Origin: CAYMWF01 sp964394085 [NCBI: uncultured Gemmatimonadota bacterium] | GTDB lineage: Bacteria; GCA-2686955; CAYMWF01 | Reading direction: 5' to 3' | DNA: 20,404 nt | NCBI GenBank assembly: GCA_964394085.1 | Contig: CAYMWF010000077.1 | Coordinates: forward strand, 1 to 20,404 | In this document: positions 1 to 6,868 of the stretch, in pieces | Layout: each line of letters begins with the position of its first letter | Position numbering within the stretch: the first letter of the stretch is position 1 | The notes under the pieces: model-generated | Databases searched by the model: none | What the model saw: only the letters and a program-made list of their open reading frames with translations | What the model was told of the DNA's origin: nothing | Made by a program: the position numbers and the translations under genes

Positions 1-267
1 TCCCTCCCGACGGAGAGTATTTTCTTTGTTCGACTTCATCCAGGGATGTTTTGAGTTTTCACAGGTGACAATCCTGCGCACTGCGACCGGAGAAAGTGGT
101 ATTCCAGCAAACTCCGGAGGATACACGTATACTTTTCTCGACAAAAGGAGAAAGCCTTTCTTCAGAGTTCTTCAATGCCGCGCAAAACACAATATAGCCT
201 TCTATTTAATCCTGGCATGATATTACAACCGCGACTTCAATATCATGAGTTTCCTTTCCATTATCCG

Positions 268-360
268 TCACTTGAAAGTAAACCAATGCCTCTCACCTGA
301 AAGCCAACCATTCTCTTTCACCTGAAAGCCAACCAGCTCCTGTCACCGGAAATTAATATG
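268..360. repeat. 25-bp direct tandem repeat, three full copies and a partial fourth
   Basis: Units begin at 268, 293, 318 and 343, an exact 25-bp period. The conserved part is TCACCTGAAAGCCAACCA; the first copy differs (TCACTTGAAAGTAAACCA) and the fourth decays after TCACCGGAAATTAAT. Family knowledge: IS21-type insertion sequences carry several short repeated binding sites at their ends, often built around a 'TGTCAC..GAAA' core, so this could be an isolated IS21-like end. That assignment is inference; no istA or istB gene is present beside it. Confidence 0.75.
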
Positions 361-500
361 GTGAAGATCTCACTCTTTGATGACCATTCCTAGTGGCAAT
401 TCGGTGAGGATTTCCGACAATAGACATCAGAGACATTCGGATTCCCACAGTTGGTATTTCCATATGACGAACCCTCACCGCCCTTCGACAGACACAGCTT

Positions 501-638
501 GAGCCCGGCGGCATCGTTTTTCTCCGTGTGAAGAATTCACCCCTACCGTTATCGCCGAACCTGAATCCGAACCACTCGGCAGCCGAACCCCGAGCCCCTG
601 CGGCATCGTTTTTCTCCGTGTGAAGAATTTCTTCACGG
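501..638 (-). repeat. Dispersed core repeat, two copies left of the HNH gene
   Basis: The core GCATCGTTTTTCTCCGTG, continuing TGAAGAATT, occurs at about 511-537 and again at 603-629, each preceded by GAGCCC (501 and 592). The two copies are 92 bp apart. The same core occurs four times in the opposite orientation at 2766-3112 and once near 20356. The second copy runs into TTCTTCACGG, so 616-638 can fold as a nine-pair hairpin with a two-base bulge, about 38 bp beyond the HNH gene's stop. No T-run follows it on that strand, so it is not a standard terminator. Confidence 0.8.
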
Positions 639-675
639 GACGGATTGCCAATTTTGCTTGGCGACCTGCTGTTTT

Positions 676-2313
676 TTACCCGCCCGCCCTCCGGAGCCTC
701 TGGTTGATCATGCCTATTCTGCCGATATGCTGAAACTCGAACTCGGGATAAGAACCCGATACCCGCAATCGTCCCTTATGTATGTTAGAATGGCATAAAC
801 TACAGCATAACAAAAGATTAGCAGGATCATTGCCGCCGCCCGCCGAGAGCGGTCTCACATGATGCACCTCGAGGGAGGATGTTTTGCCGCAACCAGGCAC
901 GCGGCACACACCTCCATCCCTCATGAAGATTTTCTTCCGAAGAGCCGGGCTCACCGACCGTTTCTTTCTGCTGGAAACGCCCCGTTTGCCGGCTGTGTGC
1001 ACGGCGCCGTCGCAGAGCGCCTTCCCGAACAGCGATTCATCTACCCCGATACGGTCTCCATGCTTCCCGGTCATTGAGTTTTTCCCGCATTCAGGGCAGT
1101 GATGAATGTAGATGTTGTATGGGGAATCCACTATCACCGGGCCGGATCCATTTCTAGAGTTTGCTTCGGTCGCTTGTGTCGGTATCTCCCAGGGTTGGGC
1201 TGTTTTTCCGTTCACGGCAGAGGATTTCGCTGATGTTGAATCAGGCTCAGGAGTTGGCACGGTCTCTTTTCCGCCGTTTCGAGCGACAGCCGGACCCACC
1301 TGTTCGTTGGACCTGGAGGTAGTTGCCTCTGAAAAAGCTCCTGTTACCAGGACGCCCTTATTGTCGCCTTCCACCGCAACCTCTTCGAGGTAACGCCTGG
1401 CGTGAGCCACAACCATCCGTTCCTGTTTCCACGATGATCGGTTCTTTCTTTTCCAGACCCTCTTGGCTTCGATGTATATCGCATATTCTTCCATAGTGAA
1501 TTTCAGGGTGACGCTGACCTTGGAGCCAGGACCGTCGTGCCTGACAGGTTTCTTCTTCTCTGTCGAAAGTCCGGATGCTTCGGAAGCCGGTGATGAACAC
1601 AGCCTTCCGGCCTGACTGTAAGCAGCAGCAGCAGCGAGCTCTGCCTGTGATAATGTTTTCCGTCCCGGGCCCGAGTTTTCGAGTTGGTCGAAGATTCCTG
1701 CCTGGTTTTCTTCTAATCGGTGAATAGACTTCCATTTGTTCCGGTTCGCTGCTCCATTCGAATTCGACACGAACCGCTCGAGCTCCCTGCTGGTGGAGGT
1801 CCGGGCTCTTTCGAGCATCTCTTCTTCGTCGATATCCCCTCTGAGCCTCAGGATATCGCGGACCTTGGTCCAGCCGATCCGCCCCTCATCAAAAGCTGCC
1901 CTTATAACGGGAAGCTCCCTGAGCCGCCTGCCTATATTCAGAAGGGCGTACGCTTTCTTGGCGGCAATATCGCTCGCTTCTGCGGCGTATGCTATCACCG
2001 AAGAGTAACCCAGCTCCAGCCAGAGCCGCCTTTCGTCTATCTCGGCCAGGTAGAATGCCGCCGCTGCTTCGCTCCTCTGCAGGGTTCTTGCTGCGGATCT
2101 GAACCTTTTTTCGACTTCGATGCCGGGCAGACCGGCGCGGCATCGCATCGATAATGCGGCTTCGCTTCCCCGATGCTCCATATTGTGGCGCGCAGGTTTT
2201 TCTTTACCGAACCGGCTGTTTCTGGGGGCGGCATTTCGGAGGTTCGATTTTTCCCGGTTCCTTTCCGACTTTGTGACTTCAAAGCCGACGTTTCCGATAG
2301 TTTCCATTTTCAT
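676..2313 (-). CDS. DUF222-like / HNH endonuclease domain protein
   Basis: 545-residue soluble protein. Roughly residues 70-210 are helical and rich in Ala, Glu and Arg, resembling the DUF222 (13E12) region that precedes HNH domains in many multi-copy bacterial proteins. The middle (about 215-400) is low-complexity linker, with a CPEC knuckle near residue 405. The HNH nuclease fold is at 456-520: CRVPGC (C470, C475), the HH pair at 484-485, N499 in NDPANLLL, and a CSLCHSNIH stretch giving C504, C507, H508 and H512. These residues fit a zinc-stabilised beta-beta-alpha-metal nuclease that nicks or cuts DNA; its target cannot be inferred. The start ATG follows AAGGAAAGG by nine bases, and a strong promoter lies upstream. 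Family members are often repetitive and mobile-like, which fits the repeats on both sides. It could instead be a domesticated or inactive relative, though all key residues appear present. Confidence 0.85.
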   Translation of the reverse strand: MKMETIGNVGFEVTKSERNREKSNLRNAAPRNSRFGKEKPARHNMEHRGSEAALSMRCRAGLPGIEVEKRFRSAARTLQRSEAAAAFYLAEIDERRLWLELGYSSVIAYAAEASDIAAKKAYALLNIGRRLRELPVIRAAFDEGRIGWTKVRDILRLRGDIDEEEMLERARTSTSRELERFVSNSNGAANRNKWKSIHRLEENQAGIFDQLENSGPGRKTLSQAELAAAAAYSQAGRLCSSPASEASGLSTEKKKPVRHDGPGSKVSVTLKFTMEEYAIYIEAKRVWKRKNRSSWKQERMVVAHARRYLEEVAVEGDNKGVLVTGAFSEATTSRSNEQVGPAVARNGGKETVPTPEPDSTSAKSSAVNGKTAQPWEIPTQATEANSRNGSGPVIVDSPYNIYIHHCPECGKNSMTGKHGDRIGVDESLFGKALCDGAVHTAGKRGVSSRKKRSVSPALRKKIFMRDGGVCRVPGCGKTSSLEVHHVRPLSAGGGNDPANLLLCCSLCHSNIHKGRLRVSGSYPEFEFQHIGRIGMINQRLRRAGG

Positions 2314-2334
2314 GTCAGATAGCCTTTCCTTCCT

Positions 2335-2360
2335 GTTTCGCCCGTTTCCCGGCGCGAAAC
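2335..2360 (-). promoter_or_regulatory. Leader hairpin just upstream of the HNH gene's ribosome binding site
   Basis: GTTTCGC-G-CCG pairs with CGGGCGAAAC across a GGAAA loop: ten pairs with one bulged G. It ends two bases before the AGGAAGGAAAGG ribosome binding region, so it could affect translation or mRNA stability. A second, weaker hairpin (GTGAATTTTC with GAAAATCAC) lies further upstream in the same leader. Regulatory function is inference. Confidence 0.5.
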
Positions 2361-2422
2361 TTAAAGCCAGTGATTTTCACCTTTTAATACGAAAATTCAC
2401 CCATCCATTCATTGCATGGCCG

Positions 2423-2451
2423 AATATATCACGAAAAACAGTGCTTGTCAA
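2423..2451 (-). promoter_or_regulatory. Sigma-70-type promoter of the HNH gene
   Basis: On the minus strand, TTGACA (2451-2446) is followed after exactly 17 bases by TATATT (2428-2423). This is a full-consensus -35 box and a five-of-six -10 box. Transcription would start near 2416, giving a leader of about 100 nt before the ATG at 2313. Confidence 0.75.
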
Positions 2452-2765
2452 ATCAGCTGATCGCGTAACAGCCGATGTTGCAAGGAATTACGGCGACACA
2501 CAGAAGGCTTCTGCTGCATTTTTAGCGGTTCATGAATGAAAAATGTCGGTGGGAGCGATTTGAGCGGTTCTGGGACGCTGTGAGGTGTCTTTACGGTGTT
2601 ATTCGGAGGATGGTTCTGATCCGGACCAAACTCGAAGTTTTTTTTGTTTTTTTCAAAAAAATTCGCGAGGTGCAGAGAGCCCAAGCTGTATTCAAGGGAG
2701 GAAAAATCGATTCCCCATCGTTCGGAAGCTCGATCCTGAGCAAAAGAGAACAGCCCCCCGCAGAG
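2452..2765. other. Non-coding interval right of the HNH promoter
   Basis: No credible gene. Short open frames on both strands have no recognisable product. One isolated GGTTCTGATCCGGACC at about 2611-2626 matches the 17-bp unit of the neighbouring repeat cluster, so it may be an outlying copy. A pyrimidine-rich T-tract lies at 2639-2655. Confidence 0.5.
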
Positions 2766-3112
2766 AAATTCTTCACATGGAGAAAAAGTCCCGGCAGGCG
2801 GTGTGGTTTCCTGATCCGGGTGGGTTCCTGATCCGGGCTGTTTCCTGGTCCGGACCGGCTCCTGATCAGAGTTGATTCCTGACCTGGACAGCGCCTGCCC
2901 CATCCATGGAATTCTTCACACGGAGAAAAGTTCCGACCGGCGGGGCTGTTTCCTGGTCCGGGCGGCGTCTGCCCCATCCATGGAATTCTTCACACGGAGA
3001 AAAAGTGCCGGCAGTCGGTGTGGTTTCCGGATCCGGGCGGGTTCCTGATTCGGGCGGGTTCCTTGTCCAGACGGCGTCTGCTCTATCCGTGGAATTCTTC
3101 ATTTGGAGAAAG
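2766..3112 (+). repeat. Composite repeat cluster: four core motifs separated by 5, 1 and 3 copies of a 17-bp unit
   Basis: The core AATTCTTCACACGGAGAAAA starts at 2767, 2910, 2984 and 3093 (the first and last copies have variants). After the first core, TCCTGATCCGGG-type units start at 2809, 2826, 2843, 2860 and 2877, exactly 17 bp apart. After the second there is one unit (2951). After the third there are three (3026, 3043, 3060). Core-to-core distances of 143, 74 and 109 therefore differ by 4x17+1 and 2x17+1. The linker (C)TGCCCCATCCA precedes the second and third cores. Seventeen is not a multiple of three, so the array is not coding. Confidence 0.85.
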
Positions 3113-3314
3113 AGGCTTTGCCGGTGAGAGCGGCTGAGCATCAGCGGGGCCGGGTTCAGTCTTCTTGCGCCGTGGTCTTTCAAGGTGTATTTTGTCGCCG
3201 TCGGAGCGGGCGATGTTCTGGAAAACCCGCGGAATCGGCGTATGAGGTGAGAAATTCGGTCCCGGAGAGAATGCCCAACAAATGGTAAACGAGGTTTATC
3301 CCGTGGGAAAATAG
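3113..3314. other. Intergenic stretch before the radical SAM gene
   Basis: About 200 bp without a recognisable gene. I searched it for a short precursor-peptide gene that might partner the radical SAM protein and found no start codon with a ribosome binding site and a sensible frame. I could not identify a convincing promoter. Confidence 0.4.
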
Positions 3315-4421
3315 TTGAACATTATGGAAATTAGAAAAAATCTCGAATTACTTAAAACCAATTTCTTGATGAGGAAACATCCCGTCAGCCTCGTGCATTT
3401 TGTCACTAATAGATGTAATGCGCGATGTTCCTTCTGTTTTGTCGACTTTGATAATCCGGATACTCTCAAGCAGGAATTAACGATTGATGAAATCGAAAAG
3501 CTTTCAGGAACACTGGGGCCCGGTATTGAGAATATAAATCTAACCGGAGGAGAACCTTTTCTCAGGAAGGATCTCACTGAGATTTCTGAACTTTATGTAA
3601 AAAATGCGAAGATAAGATCTCTGTTCATTACGTCCAATGGCAGCTTGCCGGAAAGAATTGAAAAATATCTGACCTATCTTGGCGGCAAGTTTCCCGGACT
3701 AAGGATTACTGTTTCTTTTTCAATTGATAATTTGCGGGAAAAACATGACAGGATTCGAACGAGAGACGGTCTTTTCGATGATTGTATCGAATCGTACAGA
3801 ATAGTCAGGAAATTCGGCGGCAATGTTTCAGCGAATATTTCGGTAACGGTCTCAACAGAGAATTCTCAGGATATAGAGCAAGTATATGCAGCGCTGGTAG
3901 ACAGATACAAAATCGATGCGATAACGGCATGCCTGGTCAGAGACGAGGGTGTTTATCGAACTCCTGCTGAGAAGAAGCAGGAATTATTGAATGCCTATAA
4001 AAAGTTAACCTCCTCGATTTCTTCAGATATTTCAAATGGGAGTTTACAGGGTTACAGCCGGAAGACTTTGCAGGGTCGCTTGATGAACAAGAAAAATGAA
4101 ATCATGTATAAGAACATTATATCGACTTACATGCGGCCCGAGTTCATCTCATATTGTTATGCTGCGTCATTATTCGGTATTATCAGCGCTGATGGCAGTG
4201 TGTTCCCATGCGAGATTCTGGAGAACGATATAGGCTCACTGAGAGATTATGATATGAACTTTTTGAAATTGTGGGAAGATCGTCCCGCAAAAGAGATGAA
4301 GAAATGGATAAAGGATACCAGATGCAACTGCTGTTACGAGTGCGCCTGGACTTTTAATATCTTCAGTAATTCGGAATATCAAAAAGAGCTGCTTTTTGCC
4401 GCCTTGAAGCTGGTGGAATAA
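3315..4421 (+). CDS. Radical SAM protein with SPASM-like C-terminal cysteines
   Basis: 368 residues. The radical SAM motif is CNARCSFC, with C34, C38 and C41 binding the [4Fe-4S] cluster that cleaves S-adenosylmethionine; TGGEPF (GGE at 78-80) is the SAM-binding motif after beta-strand 2. The C-terminal part has C281, C299 (in VFPCE) and a CNCCYEC cluster (C337, C339, C340, C343), as in SPASM/twitch domains that hold auxiliary iron-sulfur clusters. SPASM proteins modify peptides, proteins or other substrates; this substrate is unknown. The start is TTG at 3315 with GGGA six bases upstream; ATG at 3324 is the alternative. The next gene begins four bases after the stop, so the two are probably co-translated. 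The gene is clearly more AT-rich than genes further right, suggesting transfer. The glycosyltransferase neighbour suggests a glycan or surface-polymer role. Confidence 0.88.
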   Translation: MNIMEIRKNLELLKTNFLMRKHPVSLVHFVTNRCNARCSFCFVDFDNPDTLKQELTIDEIEKLSGTLGPGIENINLTGGEPFLRKDLTEISELYVKNAKIRSLFITSNGSLPERIEKYLTYLGGKFPGLRITVSFSIDNLREKHDRIRTRDGLFDDCIESYRIVRKFGGNVSANISVTVSTENSQDIEQVYAALVDRYKIDAITACLVRDEGVYRTPAEKKQELLNAYKKLTSSISSDISNGSLQGYSRKTLQGRLMNKKNEIMYKNIISTYMRPEFISYCYAASLFGIISADGSVFPCEILENDIGSLRDYDMNFLKLWEDRPAKEMKKWIKDTRCNCCYECAWTFNIFSNSEYQKELLFAALKLVE

Positions 4422-4425
4422 TCGC

Positions 4426-5400
4426 TTGAAAATAAACTGCGCCGTCATAATTCCCTGTGTCAGAGTAGATGAAGACACGAAGATCTGCATAAAAAGGTGT
4501 CTAGAACAAAAGAACGCACATACGAAAATTTATGTCGTTTCAGATTCTGAGGCAGGGATAGAAAACAGCGGCAATGTTGTTTATCTGAACTTCGGCCCGA
4601 TAAATATGAGCGAAAAAAGAAACAGGGCGGTGAACTGCTGCGAAGAAGAGTTTCTGGCCTTCATCGATTCGGATGCTTACCCGGCGGATGACTGGCTGAT
4701 AAATGCGATTACGATTCTAAACAGTAATAACGGAATAGGTTTGGTAAGCGGACCCGATTTTCCGTTCGCTTCCCAAAACTCGAGCGCTAAATTGATCGGA
4801 GCGGCGCGCGGCAGTTTCTGGCTGTCCGGTTTCAAAGCATTCAGGAAAAACTCGAAGAAACCCATTTTCTGCAATCAGGTTTCATCGTGCAATATGGTTA
4901 TGAAAAGATCGGTTTTCGAGGAAATCGGCGGAATGGATGAGAACATCTATATAGGGGAAGATATAGATTTCTGCGACAGGATAACCAGGCGTTACGAAAT
5001 CTGCTTTTCACCGAATGTAATAGTATTCCATAGATCAAGGGAGTTGATTCCTTTTTTTGCCCAAAGATATGCTTTTGGCGCCGGCGTATTCGATGCGATT
5101 AAGAAAAAAAATACTCCCGGCAACCTCCAGTATTTCGGGCCGCTTTTAATCCTGACTTTTCACCTGGGTTTTGTAACTATCATTTTCTCGAGCATATATA
5201 AGCTGCTGTATTTATTGTTATTCAGCACTTTTATTCTATCTTTGCTATATGATTCAATTCGATATTCAACCAGAATAAGCGAAGTCCCTAAGCTGTTCTC
5301 CATATTATACTTCGGAATTCTGGCGTTCGGTTTGGGGTCCCTGATGAGACTTCTGGGATTTGCAAAAAAAGTCAAGAAAATATATACATACAGAACATGA
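4426..5400 (+). CDS. Family 2 glycosyltransferase with C-terminal membrane segments
   Basis: 324 residues. The N-terminus (VIIPCVRVDE) begins a GT-A Rossmann-like domain. FIDSDAYP (DSD at 81-83) is the metal- and nucleotide-sugar-binding DxD motif. GEDIDFCDR (near 183-191) is the acceptor-side acidic motif that holds the likely catalytic base in inverting family 2 enzymes. Residues about 240-315 contain hydrophobic stretches consistent with two to three membrane helices, so it probably acts at the cytoplasmic face of the inner membrane, transferring a sugar to a lipid-linked or other glycan acceptor. The start is TTG at 4426, four bases after the radical SAM stop, with GGTGGAA upstream. It shares the low GC content of that gene, so the two look like one transferred unit. 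Donor and acceptor cannot be told. Confidence 0.88.
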   Translation: MKINCAVIIPCVRVDEDTKICIKRCLEQKNAHTKIYVVSDSEAGIENSGNVVYLNFGPINMSEKRNRAVNCCEEEFLAFIDSDAYPADDWLINAITILNSNNGIGLVSGPDFPFASQNSSAKLIGAARGSFWLSGFKAFRKNSKKPIFCNQVSSCNMVMKRSVFEEIGGMDENIYIGEDIDFCDRITRRYEICFSPNVIVFHRSRELIPFFAQRYAFGAGVFDAIKKKNTPGNLQYFGPLLILTFHLGFVTIIFSSIYKLLYLLLFSTFILSLLYDSIRYSTRISEVPKLFSILYFGILAFGLGSLMRLLGFAKKVKKIYTYRT

Positions 5401-5466
5401 TAATCATAGCATTATTATACCCGCCGGTTTTCGGAATCCCGCACCACGGATATCGAGAAATTCAGA

Positions 5467-6705
5467 TCAGATAATCCCTGAAAAAATCGATTCCAGCCGC
5501 TCCATGTGAGAGAGCATGCTGTACTTTTCGAGGGCCAGGCGTCTGGCCTTTTCTCCCAGCCGTTTCCTTGTTTCCGGCGATTCGGCCAGTTGCCTGATCG
5601 CTCGGGAAAGGCTCGCCCTGTCTCCCGCGGGAACCAGGATTCCGGTGACGTCGTTGTGGAGCCAGTCCCGCACGCCTCCCGTATCGAACCCCACCACGGG
5701 AGCGCCGAAGGCCTGGGCCTCGATTCCGGCGAGTCCGAAGGTTTCCGGCACAAGCGATGGAAAAACCAGAATATCGAGCCGCTCGTAGAAATCGGGCATC
5801 TCACCGGGAGGGACGAAACCGCGGATTTTGATACGCTCCGAGAGCCCTGCTGCTTTCACCCGGCCGATCGCTTCACCCAGACCCGCGCCTCCCCCGGCGA
5901 TTTCAGCCCGGAAAGAAACCGACGAAGCCGCTTCGATCAATACATCCAGGAGAAGTTCGAGGCCCTTTACATGGTCCCACCGCCCGACCGCGCCTATCAG
6001 CGGACTCTTTTTGTCAGTATAAAGCTTTATACCGCAGTCGTCCTCCGGCCAGGGGAGTATCTGCCCCGTTACGAAGATCCTGTCGCCGTCGACCCCGAGC
6101 TTTATGAGTTCATCCCGCACATATCCGCTGTTGGCGATGACCGCCCGCATCCGTCCGAGCGCCCGCATCGAGCCGAACCTGATCAGGATTTCCCTGGCCT
6201 GCTCCACTCTCGATCCGGTCACGAAGTTTCTCCGCCTGTCGTCTATGAAACAGGGGCGCGTGAAACATTTCAGACCAGCCGGGGTCTCGCAGATACGGGG
6301 CGTTTCCTCACCGGCTGTTTTCGGAAGGGATTTCGACAGGAACCTCGGGCAGAAGACCCTGGCGTCGTGCACGTGTCGGATTGCGGGAACCGATTCCGAG
6401 AGTTCCCTGGTGACGCCGGAACTGAAGAATTCAACGGTATTGTGGAGGATAGCCAGGTCGGGATTGAATCGTTTCAGGATTTTTTCGAGGGTTCTTGCGG
6501 CGGCGCGGCTGGATCTGAGGCCCCTGGCCCTGTTCAATCGGAACACTGTCCGGTTTTCGGGAAGGGTGTCGGGAACTCCCTGGTCGTCGGGAACCAGGAA
6601 GGCGACTTCGTGCCCCCTTTTCTGCAGCAGTTGAGAGGTGCGGATTACATAGAGCTCCGCCCCCCCCGGCTCAGCCGGCCACGTGGTGATCTGGAGTATC
6701 CTCAT
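5467..6705 (-). CDS. Family 4 (GT-B) glycosyltransferase
   Basis: 412 residues, typical length. The N-terminal acceptor domain opens with MRILQITTWPAEPGGAE, including the GG glycine-rich loop. The C-terminal donor domain has VGRWDHVKG (near 240-248) and the EX7E motif, E321 and E329 in PETFGLAGIE, which binds the nucleotide-sugar phosphates in retaining GT4 enzymes. A cysteine set (C119, C139, C147, C152) following HVHD is shared by a GT4 subgroup and may bind metal. It probably adds a sugar to a surface polysaccharide or lipid-linked glycan in the cytoplasm. It converges on the GT2 gene with only 66 bp between their stops, but its high GC content differs strongly from that gene, so the two are unlikely to share recent history. 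The ATG at 6705 has only a weak ribosome binding site (AAAAGA). Confidence 0.9.
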   Translation of the reverse strand: MRILQITTWPAEPGGAELYVIRTSQLLQKRGHEVAFLVPDDQGVPDTLPENRTVFRLNRARGLRSSRAAARTLEKILKRFNPDLAILHNTVEFFSSGVTRELSESVPAIRHVHDARVFCPRFLSKSLPKTAGEETPRICETPAGLKCFTRPCFIDDRRRNFVTGSRVEQAREILIRFGSMRALGRMRAVIANSGYVRDELIKLGVDGDRIFVTGQILPWPEDDCGIKLYTDKKSPLIGAVGRWDHVKGLELLLDVLIEAASSVSFRAEIAGGGAGLGEAIGRVKAAGLSERIKIRGFVPPGEMPDFYERLDILVFPSLVPETFGLAGIEAQAFGAPVVGFDTGGVRDWLHNDVTGILVPAGDRASLSRAIRQLAESPETRKRLGEKARRLALEKYSMLSHMERLESIFSGII

Positions 6706-6757
6706 AGGTCTTTTATTCCGGGTCCCGGCATCCCTCTTTTTCAGCTCCTTTTAATCG

Positions 6758-6786
6758 ATTGAACCCGTGGCCCAGTAATGAGTCAA
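6758..6786 (-). promoter_or_regulatory. Possible sigma-70-type promoter of the GT4 gene
   Basis: On the minus strand, TTGACT (6786-6781) is followed after 17 bases by TTCAAT (6763-6758). The -35 box is five of six and the -10 box four of six. It lies about 55 bp upstream of the start codon. Moderate support only. Confidence 0.35.
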
Positions 6787-6868
6787 GCAAAATCGGGGAG
6801 CTTATCTGTTTTCGGGGCAGTATGTTACAGACGGGACAGGCGGCCGTTCCCAGATTCTGTCACCGTTT

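Larger units (their letters stand above)
1..675. other. Gene-free left margin with repeat sequences
   Basis: I see no convincing gene here. A 64-codon open frame near positions 26-220 has no recognisable protein character and no good ribosome binding site. The stretch holds a 25-bp tandem repeat (268-360) and two copies of a core repeat (501-537 and 592-629), both listed separately. An 11-codon frame starting with ATG at about 358 follows the tandem repeat and ends at a TAG near 391; it resembles nothing I know. The region looks like decayed mobile-element or intergenic DNA. Confidence 0.6.

Noticed and set aside
26-220. A 64-codon plus-strand frame at the window's left end
   Set aside because: No ribosome binding site and no recognisable product; nothing adjacent supports a gene.
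616-638. Intrinsic terminator of the HNH gene
   Set aside because: The hairpin is real but has a bulge and a three-base loop, and no T-run follows on the gene's strand; it arises from the repeat core running into its own reverse complement.
501-3112. CRISPR array
   Set aside because: The intervals between core motifs are themselves repetitive and vary from 74 to 143 bp, copies are on both strands, and no cas gene is nearby.
2448-3183. Several 90-150 codon frames in the repeat cluster
   Set aside because: Their translations are Pro/Arg/Gly-rich and cross the 17-bp repeats, which shift frame with each copy; there is no conserved protein character or ribosome binding site.
3113-3314. RiPP precursor gene next to the radical SAM gene
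   Set aside because: I looked for a short frame with a start, ribosome binding site and a Cys-, Gly- or Ser/Thr-rich core and found none.
5506-6762. A 418-codon open frame on the plus strand
   Set aside because: It is the antisense shadow of the GT4 gene, whose motifs are clear; the plus-strand product has no recognisable domain and an odd Pro/Arg/Gly composition typical of GC-rich antisense.
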